Shown: piece after piece, positions 11,930 through 24,800 of the stretch | Numbering within the stretch: position 1 is the stretch's first letter | Layout: each line of letters opens with the position of its first letter | Assembly: GCA_905178155.1 (NCBI GenBank) | Contig: CAJINV010000010.1 | Location: 2,402,616-2,466,615, forward strand | Length of the DNA stretch: 64,000 nt | Direction: 5' to 3' | Source of the DNA: Amoebophrya sp. A120 | Lineage: Eukaryota; Sar; Dinophyceae; Syndiniales; Amoebophryaceae | Notes under the pieces: generated by a model | Told to the model about the DNA's origin: nothing | Databases searched by the model: none | What the model saw: only the letters and a program-made list of their open reading frames with translations | Translations under genes and position numbers: made by a program

Positions 11930-12891
11930 GTATGTTTTAATATTGCTGCACTCACTCTCGCTTCTTGAGGTAGGACAACAAAACTACTTCAAATGACGAC
12001 TGTGACCTGACTGCTTCAGGCCTCTGGCCGGCCGTTCGAATCTTTTGGGCGGAACCATGATAACGCGCCAAGCAGGCCAAGCTCGCCGAATAGCATCATG
12101 CACTGCTGGTGCCCTATTCGACCTGAATCCGAGACACGGGCGCGACGTGAGGGAACACTGCGACGAAGCGATGTGCCGTGATGAGTAATTGAGAAACTGG
12201 TCGGCGCAAAGGCAGGAGTGCGAACCGAAGCGGATGGGCCAGGCAAGAGTGCGCGACCCGGGAGGGCGGCAATGGTGTCCAGCTAATCGGAGCCGCGCGC
12301 CCCGGACTCGCGGCTGGCCCCGCCCGCGGCCGGCGGGGCGCTGAAGGTAGGCCCATCCGGCGCCACGTGCGCGGGCGTACCAGCGCAACGCCCGGCCGCA
12401 CCAGCCAAAGCAGCAAGGCATGGGCATGCCCGGGGGGCGATCGCCCTCTAAGGCGGCGCCGCAGGGCACCGCGCGTTTCCCCTGCCCCCGCGCAGCCCGC
12501 CGTGGATTGCGATAGCCCCGGGACACGCCATCCCGGGATACAGCGTCGGCGTTGCTCTCTCCGCCCCGGGTAGTTCTTCGTGGCCAATGTCGAGATTCAT
12601 TAGTCCAAGTGCAATTTTCGCAAAAGTAAACAACTTTCTGTGCCAACAGTGGCACTTGTAACAACCGGGCCAATCCTTTGGGTCCCATGTGGTCTCGATA
12701 TAAAGCGGAGTAGCTGCGCCATCACCTCTTCGTGAGTTGTACGAACAGTAGAACTTTCCTCGCAAAAACGTTCATGAAAAATTAGTATCCTGTATTTCGC
12801 TACCAACAAAAAATAAACTTTGATGTATCACCTAAAGGTTAAAACCAAACGCACACCATGCCCGCTCAGCCCATCACATCTCGACTTCCCC
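11930..12891. other. Intergenic region with a GC-rich island
   Basis: About 11990-12590 is strikingly GC-rich against AT-richer flanks. It stays open in several frames on both strands, as expected from base composition. No protein family is recognisable. See the findings. Confidence 0.5.
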
Positions 12892-15800
12892 TCACAAATC
12901 CGAATCTTCGGAGTCATCATCATCGTCTACTTCCGCATCTTCGATTTCAATTGTTTCCTCGACCGGCACCTCCTTTCTCGCCTTTTTCCCGTCCTGCTTC
13001 TTCTTTCCGCCCCCAGCCGGCTTCTGCTTCATATCCTCGGTTACTTTCTTCTTGCTGCTCTTCGTCCCCTTGTCACTAGTTTTCACCCCGTCCTCCTTGT
13101 CGTTATTTTTCGTCCCTTTTTTCTCCGTTCCTTTTCCGTTCTTGTCCCCATCGTCGGTTTTCTTGGCCGCCGCCGAGTTCTTCGCATTGCTGGCGTTCTT
13201 GCCGCCCGAAGATGAAGTAGATGTTGCTGTTATATCAGACTTGATGTTCTCAGCCCGTAGTTCTTCTCCTCCTGCCAGCAATTTTGCTTCCTCCGCAGCT
13301 TTATCAAATGCAAAAATGTCTGGGTCTGGAAGAATGCAGATGTTCGTCATGCTGTTTTTGCATGGCGCAAAATCTCTGTCATGGAAGCCCTAGCATCACA
13401 GATTTCGAGAAGCTTCCGCATTGCTTAATCCGCATGACAAATCCCCCACGTTGGTGACAGGAAATGGGCGCCTTTTGCTGCCTATGCATGAGAGATTTGT
13501 CTGTGTTGTGAAATGCGCATCACAAGTTCGCATCCTTCCAGACCCAGACATATTTGCAATGCATAAGCTTTCTCCTTTTTCTCCAGCATCGGCATCCACA
13601 CCTTCTTGTACCACTCCACAAACACCCGCAACCCGAACGACAGGGGCGTCCGGGGCTGGTACCCGAGCAACTTCTTCGATTTTTTCAAATTATGAAAATG
13701 AAAAATCACCCCTCCCCATATCAAAATTGATGCTGAAGCTGATTTGTTACCACGTTGCCATGCTAGAAGGGAAGTAGAGATGCGGAATGTAGTACTGGCT
13801 GGCGTTGGAAGGCCTTGCGTCTTCGGCATGACAGGAGGCAACTGGAAGCAGAAACAGCATGACAGATTACGATTACCTGCAAGCGAGGCCGCAACTCCGT
13901 CTACTCTACTTCGCTTTCTAGCAATACAACTCGATTTGTGTACACAAATCCCGCATCACAGATTTCCCTTTCGGTATGGAAAGGGGGGATTTTTCGTTTT
14001 GATACAAATCCGCGTAGGTTTGCAGCACGTCGCCCTTCGCAGCGGTTTTCTTCACGTATCGTGTGTAAAAACATCCCAAAACCAACGTTAAGATGGCGAT
14101 TCTGCTACACAAACCGACAGGTCTTGTCTGTTTCGCATGACAAGCTTGGGCTCGTAGCGTTTTGTCCTGTTTAGGTAGTTGTGCCGCTGCATCACAAATC
14201 GGCCTTCTTATCCTGACTCCAGCATGCTGACAAACCGCCAGATGGCAAGAAAAAGTAGTTAAAGTGCTCTTTATCACCCTGCGCATGAGAAACATTGCAG
14301 GCTTCTTGCACCAGAGTTGCACGACGAGTCTGGGGGGGATTTGGACGCTTTTGCACTGGATATCGCGAACTTCAAGTTCAGTTTCCTATCCAGGAAAAAA
14401 AGTGTGTAAGTGTAACTTTCTTTGAGGAACAGCATCACAAATTTGCTCTGCATGACAGAGAAAACCTGTCATGCGTGGCTTGTAAGGGAAAACACACAGG
14501 AAAAGAGAACTTCATGGCTGTCTGGCATGACAGGTGTAACTCTGTTGCGTGTTTTGCATTACAGATTTACACTTACACAGTTTTTTTCTTGCATATTTCC
14601 CCGTGTAATTGTACTTGGCGTAGATCTATCGATTACAAAAGCATCGTACAACTTTCTAGCAGCAATTGCATGACAATTTTTTTCCGGGAAGATGAAAAAA
14701 AAAATGCAACTTGTTGCTATGCTGAATTAGAAAAAGGAAATATGTCTGTATTGCACACAAAAGTGCAAGAATTCGTACGATGCTTTGCCAGAATTCATAA
14801 GATCTTCTCCCGCTTCTCCAGCGATTGCTTGTACTCCTTCTTTATGCATTGCAAACATGTCTGGGTCTGGAAGATTAAAACTTGTCATGCTGTCTCTGGA
14901 GTCGAAAAAAATCTGTATTGCATGACCCGCAAGAGAAGTCCGCTTTGTGTTACTTACGCGGAAAGGGCATGTCTCATGCGGAATACGCATCAGGAAGCCC
15001 TCTAAAAATCTGAGATTCTAGGGCCATGCATCACAGACATCATGGGTCATGGAAAATATGCATGACAAACCTGGCATTTTTCCAGACCCAGACATATTTG
15101 CATTTGATATTCTTTTTCGCCTTGATTTTCGATTGTTGCAGCTCCATCTCCGCCTTGCGCCGTTGCTCCTTCTTCTCCTGCTGCGCCACGCTCGGGTAGT
15201 ACGGCCGCCCGTTGCGCATGATCGGGCCTACCTGCCGCTCCTCAGCCTCGTCCGCATCCAGCATCGCCTGCAGCTCGTCCGTGTCAAATGCAAAAATGTC
15301 TGGGTCTGGAATGTTGCCGGGTTTGTCATGCATATTTTGCATGACCCAGGATGTCTGTAATGCATGACCTAGCGTGGTCAGAGATTTTATCATAGAAGGC
15401 TTCGCGATGCCATTTCTGCATGACAAATGCCCTCCCCGCGTCGCACAAACTAGACTCCTCTTGCTAATCATGCAACACAGTTTTTTTTTAGAGTCCAAAG
15501 TTAGCATCACAAGTTGCATTCTTCCAGGAGACCCAGATGACATTTTTGCATTTGATAGTCCTGCAGCGCCTGCAGTTCCTGCTCGTACTCCCCGTCGCCG
15601 ACGCCCGGCGCGCCGATCACGTATCATGTGCGACAACGTCCCCACCCATTACTATCTATTATATTCATGCGAAAGTAGAGGTCTACAGAGGATAAAAGAG
15701 AGGTGGCCGAGAGGTCAAAAAGAGGCCGACAGAGGTAAAAAAGAGGTCGACCGAGGTGAAGAGGTGGCGCGGGGGGTCTTTCGAGAGGGAGACCGAGAGG

Positions 15801-18800
15801 TGGCGCGAGTATAGCCCGCCGAAGGGTCCACTCTTTAGCGCCGCTGAAGCGCCTCGGAGGGTGCAGAGAGGTGGAAAGGAGGGCAAGCGAGAGGTGGGCA
15901 GAGGTGCCGAGAGGTTGCGCGAATAAGGCGGGACCTCTTGCGCACCCTCTCGGCGACCTCCCGGCCACCTCTGTAGCCCTCTGCCCGCGAGTATAGCCCG
16001 ACTATTAGCGGGGACCTCCGAGAGAGGTCAAAAAGAGGGGCCGCGAGAGGGCCCAAAAAACCCGAATCCGCCCGGCACGCGGCCGATTTTCCTGGGGCTT
16101 TGTCATCGTGCAGGCCCACACCCTCTCGCGCCATCACCTCGCGCACCCTCTCGCGCACCCTCCCGCGTCAACCTCCCGCGCGTGATCAAAAAAGAACAGC
16201 GCGGCCCCCGTTCTGCTTCGGTAGGCACCTACGCCGAGGCGGTTTCGCTTCGCCCCCAAGCTTCGCTGCAGCTGCTCCCTGCGCATAGCGCCGGAAGGCG
16301 CGGGAAGCGCGCAGGAGGCCCAGCGGGCTGAGATGGCGCAACCCGCGCCAGTATTTCCCTCGACCTATCACGTCGCGCGCAAAGGCATGGCGCTGTGGCC
16401 CGGTCCGCAAATAGTCCTGCCCCGCCACAACAGCCGCTCGCCCCGGCGTCAGCCGGGGCATGGCTGGTAGTTGTAATGCAAATGCGCATGCTGCTGAGAA
16501 TGTTTCTCATGCGGAGCCCCATGCCGAGCATTTTCTACTTGTGTTTCGGAATTTGTGATGTTCCAATCAGCATGCCGCGCTAGCTCTGTGATGCTGCTGA
16601 ACTAGCTGAACAGGATTACACTACGAGGCTCAACTTGTCATGCGCAACAGCCATAGTGTGTTGATTTGTCTAGCAGACTCCCCAATTTGGCTACGGGGTG
16701 TTTAAGTTTATGTACTGGATGAGACCAAAATAAGGCACAGAGAAACTATGGGGTGGGGACATTCTTACGCAAGATATCACGTTGGTGTTGTTCACAGTGG
16801 TGCCGTTGCTGGCGAACACCGCCGCCTCGATCGTTTTCACGAAATCCATCAAAGACATCGGATCGGAATTCCCGAGATTGAACACCTCCTGCACGACCTC
16901 CGTATCACAGGAAAAAAGCGCTACAGTTACACATTGTGTTGCAAGACCGGCAACAGAGACAACCTTTTTCATGCAGGAAATGCTTGGGAGCCTCGTTTCC
17001 TTCCTGTTTCCCCTTATGATCTTCGCATTACAAGTTCTCTCTGCCACACAGAGAAAATTTGTGATGCACAAACTCCAACAAATATGTAACTGTAACACTT
17101 TTTTCTCGTGATACTCCGGGTCGGTTGTACAGTATTGCACGTGCTCGTCCTCGGGCGGGATTCTCATGTTTTCAAACATCGGCGTGGGCAAGGGCCCGCA
17201 CCAGTTTTCCGACTTCCGCGTGATGTACTCCAAACTCCGGTAAATCCCGTCGACAATGTCATCGACGTAGGTGAAGTCGCGGCTCGCTTTCCCCTTGTGA
17301 AAAATCTGGATCGGGTTTTTCTTCATTTTCGGGTTCAAAATTTTGTCCACGAAGTACCAACTGCAAAAATGTCTGGGTCTGGAAGATTGCCATGTTTGTC
17401 GTGCATATTTTGCATAACCCGCGATGCCTGTAATGCGTGACCTAGCATCACAGATTTTTAAAGAGCCTTCTGATGCGTATTCCGCATGAGAAACGCCCAC
17501 TCCGAGTAGCACAAACTGAACTCGTCTTGCTGGTCAGGCAATACAGATTTTTTTTTACCTTCCAGAGACAGCATCACAAGTTGCAACCTTCCAGACCCAG
17601 ACACTTTTGCATTTGATACGAAGTCAAAGTACGCCATGTCCGGCCGCCCATAGGTGCCGTACACGGTGAAAAACCGCAGGCCGACGGACTGGATCTCGTA
17701 CAAATTCGCGTAGGTTTTCGCGGTCAGTTCATTCATCCGCTTCGTCGTCGCGTAGAGCGACGCCGGGCTGTCCACCGGGTCGGACTCGGCAAACGGGACC
17801 TTCGTGTTTTTCCCGTAGACCGAAGAAGAAGAGGCGTAGACCAAGAGGATTTCCTGCAAATGCCGCTCCTCCTCCTCCCACTCCTCTTCCACCCGTTTAA
17901 GTTCCCCAGTCCTCTTCGACATTTTTTCCTTCTTGTTCACGATCATGCGTGGCTCTCTCCGCTTGTTCTCCTCCCGAATCGCCTCCAGCAAGTCCATATC
18001 AAATGTGAAAATCTCTGGGTCTGGAAGATGATTGCGAGATTTGTCATGCATATCCCGGGTCACGCAAATGGCGTCTGATGCAGGCAAAAGCATCACAGGT
18101 TTTGAGCACGCCTCATGATGCCTGTCCCGCATGAGAAACTTCCTACTTGCGTGCCAAGAAGTGGACAGCTTTTGGCGCTCATGCAACGCAAATTTTTGTG
18201 TGTTCCAGAGTTTGCATCACAAGTTTGTACTCTTCCAGACCCAGACATATTTGCATTTGATAGTCCACAAAACACTCCACATTGTTCCGCACGTATTCCT
18301 GCGGTGCCTCCAAACTGTACCTCACCCCCGCCTCCGTATGCATTGCAAAAGGATCGATTGCACTCGGAGAAATTGCAGTTCCGCATGACAAATAAGCTTG
18401 TTCTGTTTCTGATTCTGTACCTAATTCTCCATGAGAAGTTTCGACTTTTCCTTCTGGGAAAACTTGTGGTCATGGAACTTGTACTAGTACAACTACAATC
18501 TTCCCTTTGCAATGCATATTGCGCAGCCAGGTGCAAAACGTGCGTCACGTTGAAGGCCTGGAAGATGTCCTTCAAAAATTTCCGGTCGCACACATCCCCA
18601 TCGTACAGCGGGAACGTCTTGGTCAGGTGAAACGTTTTATTCAAAACCTCCGTGCCCGGCTTCTGCTCGCTAATCCGCTTGCCCCGGTGGCGAATGTTTT
18701 TCCCCGCCTGTTTCGCGGCCGCTTTCGCTGCGTTGATCGCTTCTGGCTCTTTCTCCTTGCTCTTCCGCTTTCCCTCGATGTGGTCCAGCTGCCGCTGCAG

Positions 18801-19275
18801 CGCGCTCACCCGGGCTATCAAAGTGAAAAAAGCCTCCACCCCATACGGAAAACGAAATTTGTGATGCTGTATTTCATTCAGTACACAAATCGACTTGCAT
18901 TGCCGGAAGGCCAAGGGCCGCAGTCGTGGACTCGCTTGCAGGCAATTTGTCATGCTGTTTCCCACTTCCAGCTGCCTCCGGTCATGCTGAAGATGCAAGG
19001 CTTTCCCACGCCACCCAGCACTAGAGTCCGCATCTTTATTTCCCTTCTAGCATGACAAAGCTGATTTGTGGTCACAAATCAGCATCACAAATTTCCGTTT
19101 TAATATGGGGATTTTTCACTTTGATACGGGCTTTTTTCAGGTCCACGTCGTAGTAGGAGTTGAAAGAGTCCAAACCGACCACCTTATAGTGGTTCTCGAT
19201 AGCAAGTTTCATGGTGTGGTACCCCACGAAGCCGGCCGCGCCGGTGATCAGAACGACCGGGGCTTGGAGCACCAT
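12892..19275 (-). CDS. NAD-dependent sugar-nucleotide epimerase, UDP-glucuronate 4-epimerase-like
   Basis: About 14 exons are interrupted by 13 introners (C4, G2, B11, B10, F2, A7, B9, B8, G1, D1, A6, C3, B7) and no ordinary introns. Order: VLITGAAGFVGYH (Rossmann GxxGxxG, start ATG 19275), THVLHLAAQ, GVRYSLEAPQEYV, VYASSSSVYGKN, SLYATTKR (catalytic YxxxK), GLRFFTVYGTYGRPDM, IFHKGKASRDFTYVDDIVDG, VFNLGNSDPMSLMDF, GDVLQTYADL joined to KKSKKLLGYQPRTPL and GLRVFVEWYKKV. This is the UDP-GlcA 4-epimerase pattern (short-chain dehydrogenase superfamily). Unusual for the family are lysine/glutamate-rich helical insertions (near 18750, 17950, 15620-14800) and a long Lys/Asp-rich C-terminal tail ending DDDDDSEDSDL. 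The enzyme would interconvert UDP-glucuronate and UDP-galacturonate. Substrate choice cannot be settled from sequence. Confidence 0.88.
13302..13564. mobile_element. Introner B7
   Basis: Family B arms. Direct repeat AGCTT. Epimerase gene. Its interior closely matches the disrupted element B22. Confidence 0.9.
13691..14004. mobile_element. Introner C3
   Basis: Family C arms. Direct repeat CAAAT. Epimerase gene; flanks join TYADL-KKSKKLLGY. Confidence 0.9.
14057..14362. mobile_element. Introner A6
   Basis: Family A arms. Imperfect repeat TCACG/TCGCG. Epimerase gene. Confidence 0.87.
14387..14595. mobile_element. Introner D1
   Basis: Family D: GGAAAAAAAGTGTGTAAGTG left, CTTACACAGTTTTTTTCTTG right. 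Direct repeat TTTCC. Epimerase gene. Confidence 0.88.
14627..14799. mobile_element. Introner G1
   Basis: Family G, divergent: ACAAAAGCATCGTAC left, GTACGATGCTTTG right. Direct repeat AGATC. Epimerase gene. Confidence 0.83.
14843..15109. mobile_element. Introner B8
   Basis: Family B arms. Direct repeat TTCTT. Epimerase gene. Confidence 0.9.
15292..15557. mobile_element. Introner B9
   Basis: Family B arms. Repeat GTCCG/GTCCT. Epimerase gene. Confidence 0.88.
15622..16776. mobile_element. Introner A7, enlarged by insertion
   Basis: Family A termini with direct repeat TCACG, but 1.15 kb long because of the GC-rich insertion at about 15648-16466. A second small irregularity (GTTTAAGTTTATGTACTGG) lies before the right arm. 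Epimerase gene. Confidence 0.85.
15648..16466. mobile_element. GC-rich insertion inside introner A7, unknown type
   Basis: The left arm of A7 breaks off after CGTCCCCACCC (about 15647) and the family A body resumes at AGTTGTAATGCAAATGCGCA (about 16467). In between lies about 0.8 kb of GC-rich DNA: a purine-rich part dominated by GAGGTC/GAGGTGGC, then a complementary pyrimidine-rich part with CACCTC/CACCCTC. GCGAGTATAGCCCG occurs twice (about 15804 and 15988). A perfect hairpin (GCCCCGGC..GCCGGGGC) lies at about 16439-16458. No coding frame was recognised. A direct repeat at the ends is not clear. Confidence 0.5.
16903..17113. mobile_element. Introner F2
   Basis: Family F arms. Direct repeat CTCCG. 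Epimerase gene. Confidence 0.9.
17355..17618. mobile_element. Introner B10
   Basis: Family B arms. Direct repeat CGAAG. Epimerase gene. Confidence 0.9.
17997..18262. mobile_element. Introner B11
   Basis: Family B arms. Direct repeat GTCCA. Epimerase gene. Confidence 0.9.
18337..18518. mobile_element. Introner G2
   Basis: Family G/B-like ends TATGCATTGCAAAAGGATCG and TTTGCAATGCATA. Direct repeat not evident. Epimerase gene between HLAAQ and GVRYSLE. Confidence 0.8.
18816..19126. mobile_element. Introner C4
   Basis: Family C arms. Direct repeat CGGGC. First intron of the epimerase gene. Confidence 0.9.
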
Positions 19276-21880
19276 GTTAGTACTTCCTCTCGCCGGTGGT
19301 CAAGCTTATGAGTAACTAAAAAGTTCTGCGAAAGAAACACAATCAAGATTGAAACAGTGTCACATCCCAGAAGCAGATCCGAGTTTGTTGGTCGTGGTCC
19401 TAACAGAGGCTAGAAGGCCAATGGCCGACCAAGATGTGGTCGAAGCTGAAGTTATTGCCAATTGATTTCACTGAAACTCCATCCCCATGTAGTTGCCAAG
19501 ATGTTGATCCTGCAGAAACAGCCTGACTGCTGGACAAAGACTGACAACTACACCGACTGGTGAACAGAGCGAGAAATATATAAGGACTAGCGAAGACGCA
19601 AATGACAGGTCTGCATCGCAAAAAGTTTCGACAAGTGGGAAATAAATGCGTAACCAGCAAGAACTACACGGCCAAACGAAACAAGAATGAACTCCGAACA
19701 AAACGAAAACAGCGCATGAAATAAAAAATGTAGAACAAATAAACCGGGGCCGCTTGGTGTCATCCAGCATTCTGACAAGCCTCCTGCTTCGGCTTGCCAC
19801 AGTGAAGTGTTCGCTGTCTTCGTCTCTTCGTCGGTACTTCTCATCTCTTCCCGGGTCGACGTTTGTTATCGCCCAGTAAAGAACAAGTCTCAGAAGATCA
19901 TCAAGGTGTAGAAGTCAGTGACTGATCATAAAACAAGAGTCTCAACGACCTTATCCAGATAGCGCTTTACGGAAAAATCGTGTTATCCGGACAAGGTTTT
20001 TTACCAACCTTCAACTGTGGCTCACAGCGGAGGTTGTAAAAAAAATCGTAAAAAAAATCGTACAACTAGAACCATTGTACTTCAAATAGAAATACAACCT
20101 CGGCCAAACTATAATACCTTGCCCAGCTAAGTAATACGTACAACTCTAGCAGCGTAGACAGAGATATTAAGTTGCGACCACGACCTCGTCCCTAGGCTTG
20201 ATGTTCTAGCATACTTTTAAGTCGGCGCTGTGTTCTCATTATCAGAAGCCCATCCTTGGGAGGTGGATTTAAGTATATAACCAGCTAGAAAAAAGATACA
20301 TCCGCCGGGAGCCTCTTCTGTTTCAGAAGAAGAGAATCCTAGCGGAAAAAAAGTTCGCTATACAGTCGCGTCGTATGTGGTACAGTAATTCGAATTTCGG
20401 CTTCTATTCTTAGTGCTTTCACTTCCCCAAACAGTACCTCTAGACTTAGTAAATACTATTTTCAAGAACGAAGAAGTACTAAAACCCCCAGTGAAGATTG
20501 TGTGCTTGGCTTGTTCAATCCCAAATTTTACAAGTTTTTTCTTGCACTGACAGCACCTGGTACTTACACCACGGCGCTGAAGTTTTTCGGATCAAACCGC
20601 AGGAAACCCGCGTGCAGGGCTGTCATGGAGAAATAACGGTGTCGATTTTTGTAAAGCATACCAAGAACTTCATCTGTAAAGTTGTCTTTCGTACCGAAGA
20701 TAGCAGTTTACCGTGGTGCAAACTTTACAACATGCTACTCATTTCTCGCAGAGGCTACGTCAGCAAATTTTTGAAAACATAGAGGTTCTAGTATAGTAGC
20801 GGCTGAAAAGAGTCTTCGTGTGCTACCTAAAGATACCTCTCGTTCAAAAAGAGGAGAGTTTTTTTTTCACCGTCTGAAAATATTTGACAGGGAAGAAACT
20901 CTCATCCAATTTGTTTTTTTTGTAGCGCGGGCTACTGAAGATATTTATTTTTGCGGAATTCCACCAGTCCTACATGTAGAACTATTTTCTAATTAGACAG
21001 GACATATTCCGCGGGTGGGCCTACCTCCGGATAATTTGCTCAGCTAGACGATGTACATGTACAACCATGCTTCAGAGGCATGAGCAGTTGCATCGTGAGC
21101 TTGCCGAACAGATTGTAAATACTCCGAAACAAGGTCATGGGGCCACTTTAATTGTCATAGCGACTCAATATGCGACTATACTTATGACCGCTCTACTGCG
21201 TTTTTGACATGACGCAACGTGTCAAAGAGCAAAAAGTGTGGTCCATAGTACGTAGTATGCGTTCGTAAAAAAATATCCACAGAAGTAGTTTAATACTCGA
21301 TGTAGTTGCACCGCTGCCAGCTGCTACAGTTGCCAACACCAGCACCCAATTTTCAAATTTCACTTCCTACATATTTAGAGATTGGTGTCCGATCTGCTTG
21401 GAGCAGGAGCAGTCGGAACATTTTCACCTTTTTTCACTTTCTAAAGTACGAATGCCTTCGGTTTTGCTCTTTCATAGGGATTTCACAGCATCATTTATTT
21501 CGGATGGTCTTGTATAGTACAGTCGAAAAGTATGTTTTGAAGTACTGTATACTTTTTGTAGACTTTCGACTACCAGGATCACAGCACACGACCAACGTAG
21601 TTTTCTATACACACGCGTGCGAATAATCTTCCATTATAGCAAAAAGGCCTATTGCGGCCTCCCGGTTTGATCTGGATTTCACCTTGCTGTCCTCGTTGTT
21701 GATTCTATCGAAAATAAGAAAAGCTGTGTTCTCCTCCATAGAGCTGCTCTACTGTGAGGACAATTTGGTCCTCCCGATTATACTGAAGTTAACGTCTTCA
21801 CGAGAGGAGCTGCGACAAAAGATTTTTGATTTTAGTGGTATTATTCATTGCTAGTCCTACTACTTCTGGCTTGATGTCCA
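19276..21880. other. Intergenic region between RRM-KH gene and epimerase start
   Basis: About 2.6 kb, AT-richer than the genes and free of introners. Open frames at 19400-19844 (minus) and 20498-20782 and 21306-21626 (plus) lack any recognisable motif. Promoter/UTR content is likely. Confidence 0.5.
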
Positions 21881-24800
21881 TCATACAAGAATTCCAAATG
21901 GGACGAGTAAATCATGTAGTGATAAACGTAAACCTAAACTGTCTTCATTATCTCCCCTCTGAACTACATCAAGCTCAACAAGAGGTTCCTTATCCCATGT
22001 AGGTGGTCGAAGTGGTGTTCCCCCCGGCGTTATACCAGGACGAACTCGAGCCTGATTTCTCATGCGCCCGATCGCCCGAGTTGTACCAGGTGCGGCTCTT
22101 CCCCTCCCACCTGCTGTCCGGCTCGGCGCGGTTGGCACTGCTGTTCAATCGAATGCAAACATGTCGGGGTCAGTAAACAAGTTGCGAGACTTGTCATGCG
22201 AATTTTCCATGACCCATGAGGTGTGGAGTGCGGGACCCAGCATGACAGATTCTTTGAGGTCTCCATCAAGCCTATACTGCATGAAAAAAAAGCTCCCTCT
22301 CGACCTGGTCAGAAGGGAACAACTTTTGGCCCTCATGCAAGACAGATTTTTGCATGATCCAGATTTAGCATGACAAGTTGCAATCTTCCAGACCCAGACA
22401 TGTTTGCAATCCATATGTCCCATCGCCGCTCTCGGGTGTCGTCATCGCGGGACGCGGACCCCCACTTCTGCCCGGACGAAGGGTAGTTGTAGTCTGTTAT
22501 ATTTTTCGACGACGTGTTGTCACTTTGTCATGCACAAAACAGCTAGAGAAAGTTGTAGATGAGAAATTCACCATGCATGCCACACACAGAATCAAGGCGT
22601 AGAACAGGTTGTCTACTTCCTTTATCAAATAAACCAGAAATAAAGTTCACCATCTACGAAAAATCACAACAAGCAGTAGTACCCCGAGAAGCGTAACTGG
22701 CCTCCCGATCCCCACCCCGCCTGTCGTACCGGCTGCTGGTGCCGTACTCCCGGAATTTGCTCTCTCCCGTACCGGACCGGTGGTAATCCTTGCCGTAAGA
22801 CCCATATCCCGTGTTGTTGTCTTTCCCGCCCCGACCCGCGTTCGGCGCCGGCGGCCCCATGGGGTTGTTTTCGAAGCCCGGTCCGAAGTAGCGCCAAGTG
22901 GTTACGTCGTTTCCGCGCCCGCGGCCGCCGGGTTCGTCCATCAGCGCAACGCCCTTCTGGTGCAGCTCGTGGCGAATCGCGTCGGCTTCCTTGTAGTTGC
23001 CGACCTGTGAATGTCATCGTCAATGTGATGGTGGAAATTACATTTTATACAAACTTGCTCAGCAATACTGCAGAATGGAATTTGTCGTGCTGGTTCTTTA
23101 GCTAATAGGAAAAATAAGATGTGTGGTCATGCACGCAATGACTGCATCACTAAATACCCGTCTCGCTTCGTTCCGCTTCTCCACCAGCCTTTCGATCTCG
23201 GTGGGCGTTGGGCACCCCGCCGGCAAACCTTCATTTTGTTCCTCAGTCTGGCTTATGCATTGCAAATATGTCTGCGTCTGGGTCTGGAAAGTTGTCATGC
23301 TAATGTCCGAATGTTCCGCAAACTGTGTTGCGCCGCTGCGCATGACAAGTGTCTGAGCAGCTATGTCTAGCGCTAAGCGCATGACAAATAGCCTCTTTGC
23401 ATGACAAGCAAGTGGCGTTGTAGCGCAACAAGCATCACAGACTTTTCTATATTACCGGCCAAGCATGAAAACCTTGTATTCTTCCAGACCCAGACATTTT
23501 TGCAATCCATATGGCTGCCGCCGGTTCGATCCAACAACCCGTGCTCCCTTACCGGTGGCCGGTACGGCTTGCTCTGCGGGACCACATTGTCCCCGTTATT
23601 TTGGTGATTTTCCTTTTCCGGACCTCCACTCTGCCCCCGGGTAGAAATGGTATTCTCGTCCGCAATCGTTGAGGGCGTCGAGGATTTATCAAATGCAAAA
23701 ATGTCTGGGTCTGGAAGATTCCGAGATTTGTCATGCAGTTTTTCCAAGCTCCACTAAGTCTGGAATGCAGGGCCTAGCATCACAGGATCTGCAGCCCCTT
23801 TGTGATGCCTGTTCTGCATGAGAAATGCCCCCTCAGCATGGCCAGAATTGAGCACCTTTTGCAAGTCACGCAACACAGATTTTTGTATGATGCGCAACAT
23901 GCATCACAAGTTGCATCCTTCCAGACCCAGACTACATTTTTGCATTTGATAGGATTCTGCGTGCTCCAACTTCGACGGCGATATGCAAGAAAAAAACTGT
24001 GTAAGTGTAAATTTGTGTTGCAGAGGATGCAACAGAGTTACACCTGTCATGCCAGACAGCCATGAAGTCCTATTTTCATGTGTGTTTTCCCTTACAAACC
24101 ATGCATGACAGGTTTTCTCTGTCATGGAGAGCAAATTTGTGATGCTGTTCCTCAAAGAAAGTTACACTTACACACTTTTTTTCCTGGATAGGCGAAGCAA
24201 ACAGCACACTGGCGCTGTTGCCGCTGGCTGCGTTGAGGCTGGTACTTCCAGAGCCATTGGTCGACAGACTTGTGTTCATCATATTACCTGGAACACCTCC
24301 AACTCCGAGAGCAGAAGTCGTCTGCACGGAGGTTCTATCCAATGCAAAAATGTCTGGGTCTGGAAGATTGCGAGATTTGTCATGCTGATCTGGCATGGCC
24401 CTTAAATCTGTATTGCGTGGCCACAAACAGCCTCTCTCGCCTGTCATGCAAAAACGCAGTTTCTCATGCGGAATACGCAGCACAGAAGCACGAAGCAACT
24501 TGTCATGCTTGGCGGCGCATTACACTGCATTTGCTTTTGACTGACTTGCATCACAAGTTTCCAGACCCAGACATTTTTGCATTTCATAGGTTCCGCTCGA
24601 CGGCTGTCCCTGCGCGAAAGTCTATCCTGAGTAAAAACGTACCCACGCCAGAGTTGTAATGCAGATTTGCAAAGACAGGAAGACTTGTAATGCGCATCCC
24701 CATGAGAGCCATTTCCAATCGTGTTTTGGAATTTGTGATGCTGTGAACAGAGTGAGCAGATGAATCTGTGACGCGGCTGCACTTGCTAACCAGCACTACA

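Noticed and set aside
11984-12688. Long minus-strand frame in the GC-rich island as a protein gene
   Set aside because: Several overlapping frames on both strands are equally open, the residue content is Arg/Pro/Gly-heavy as expected from GC bias, and no motif is recognisable.
19400-19844. Minus-strand hydrophobic frame upstream of the epimerase
   Set aside because: No motif, overlapping alternatives in other frames and no exon joins; likely promoter/leader sequence.
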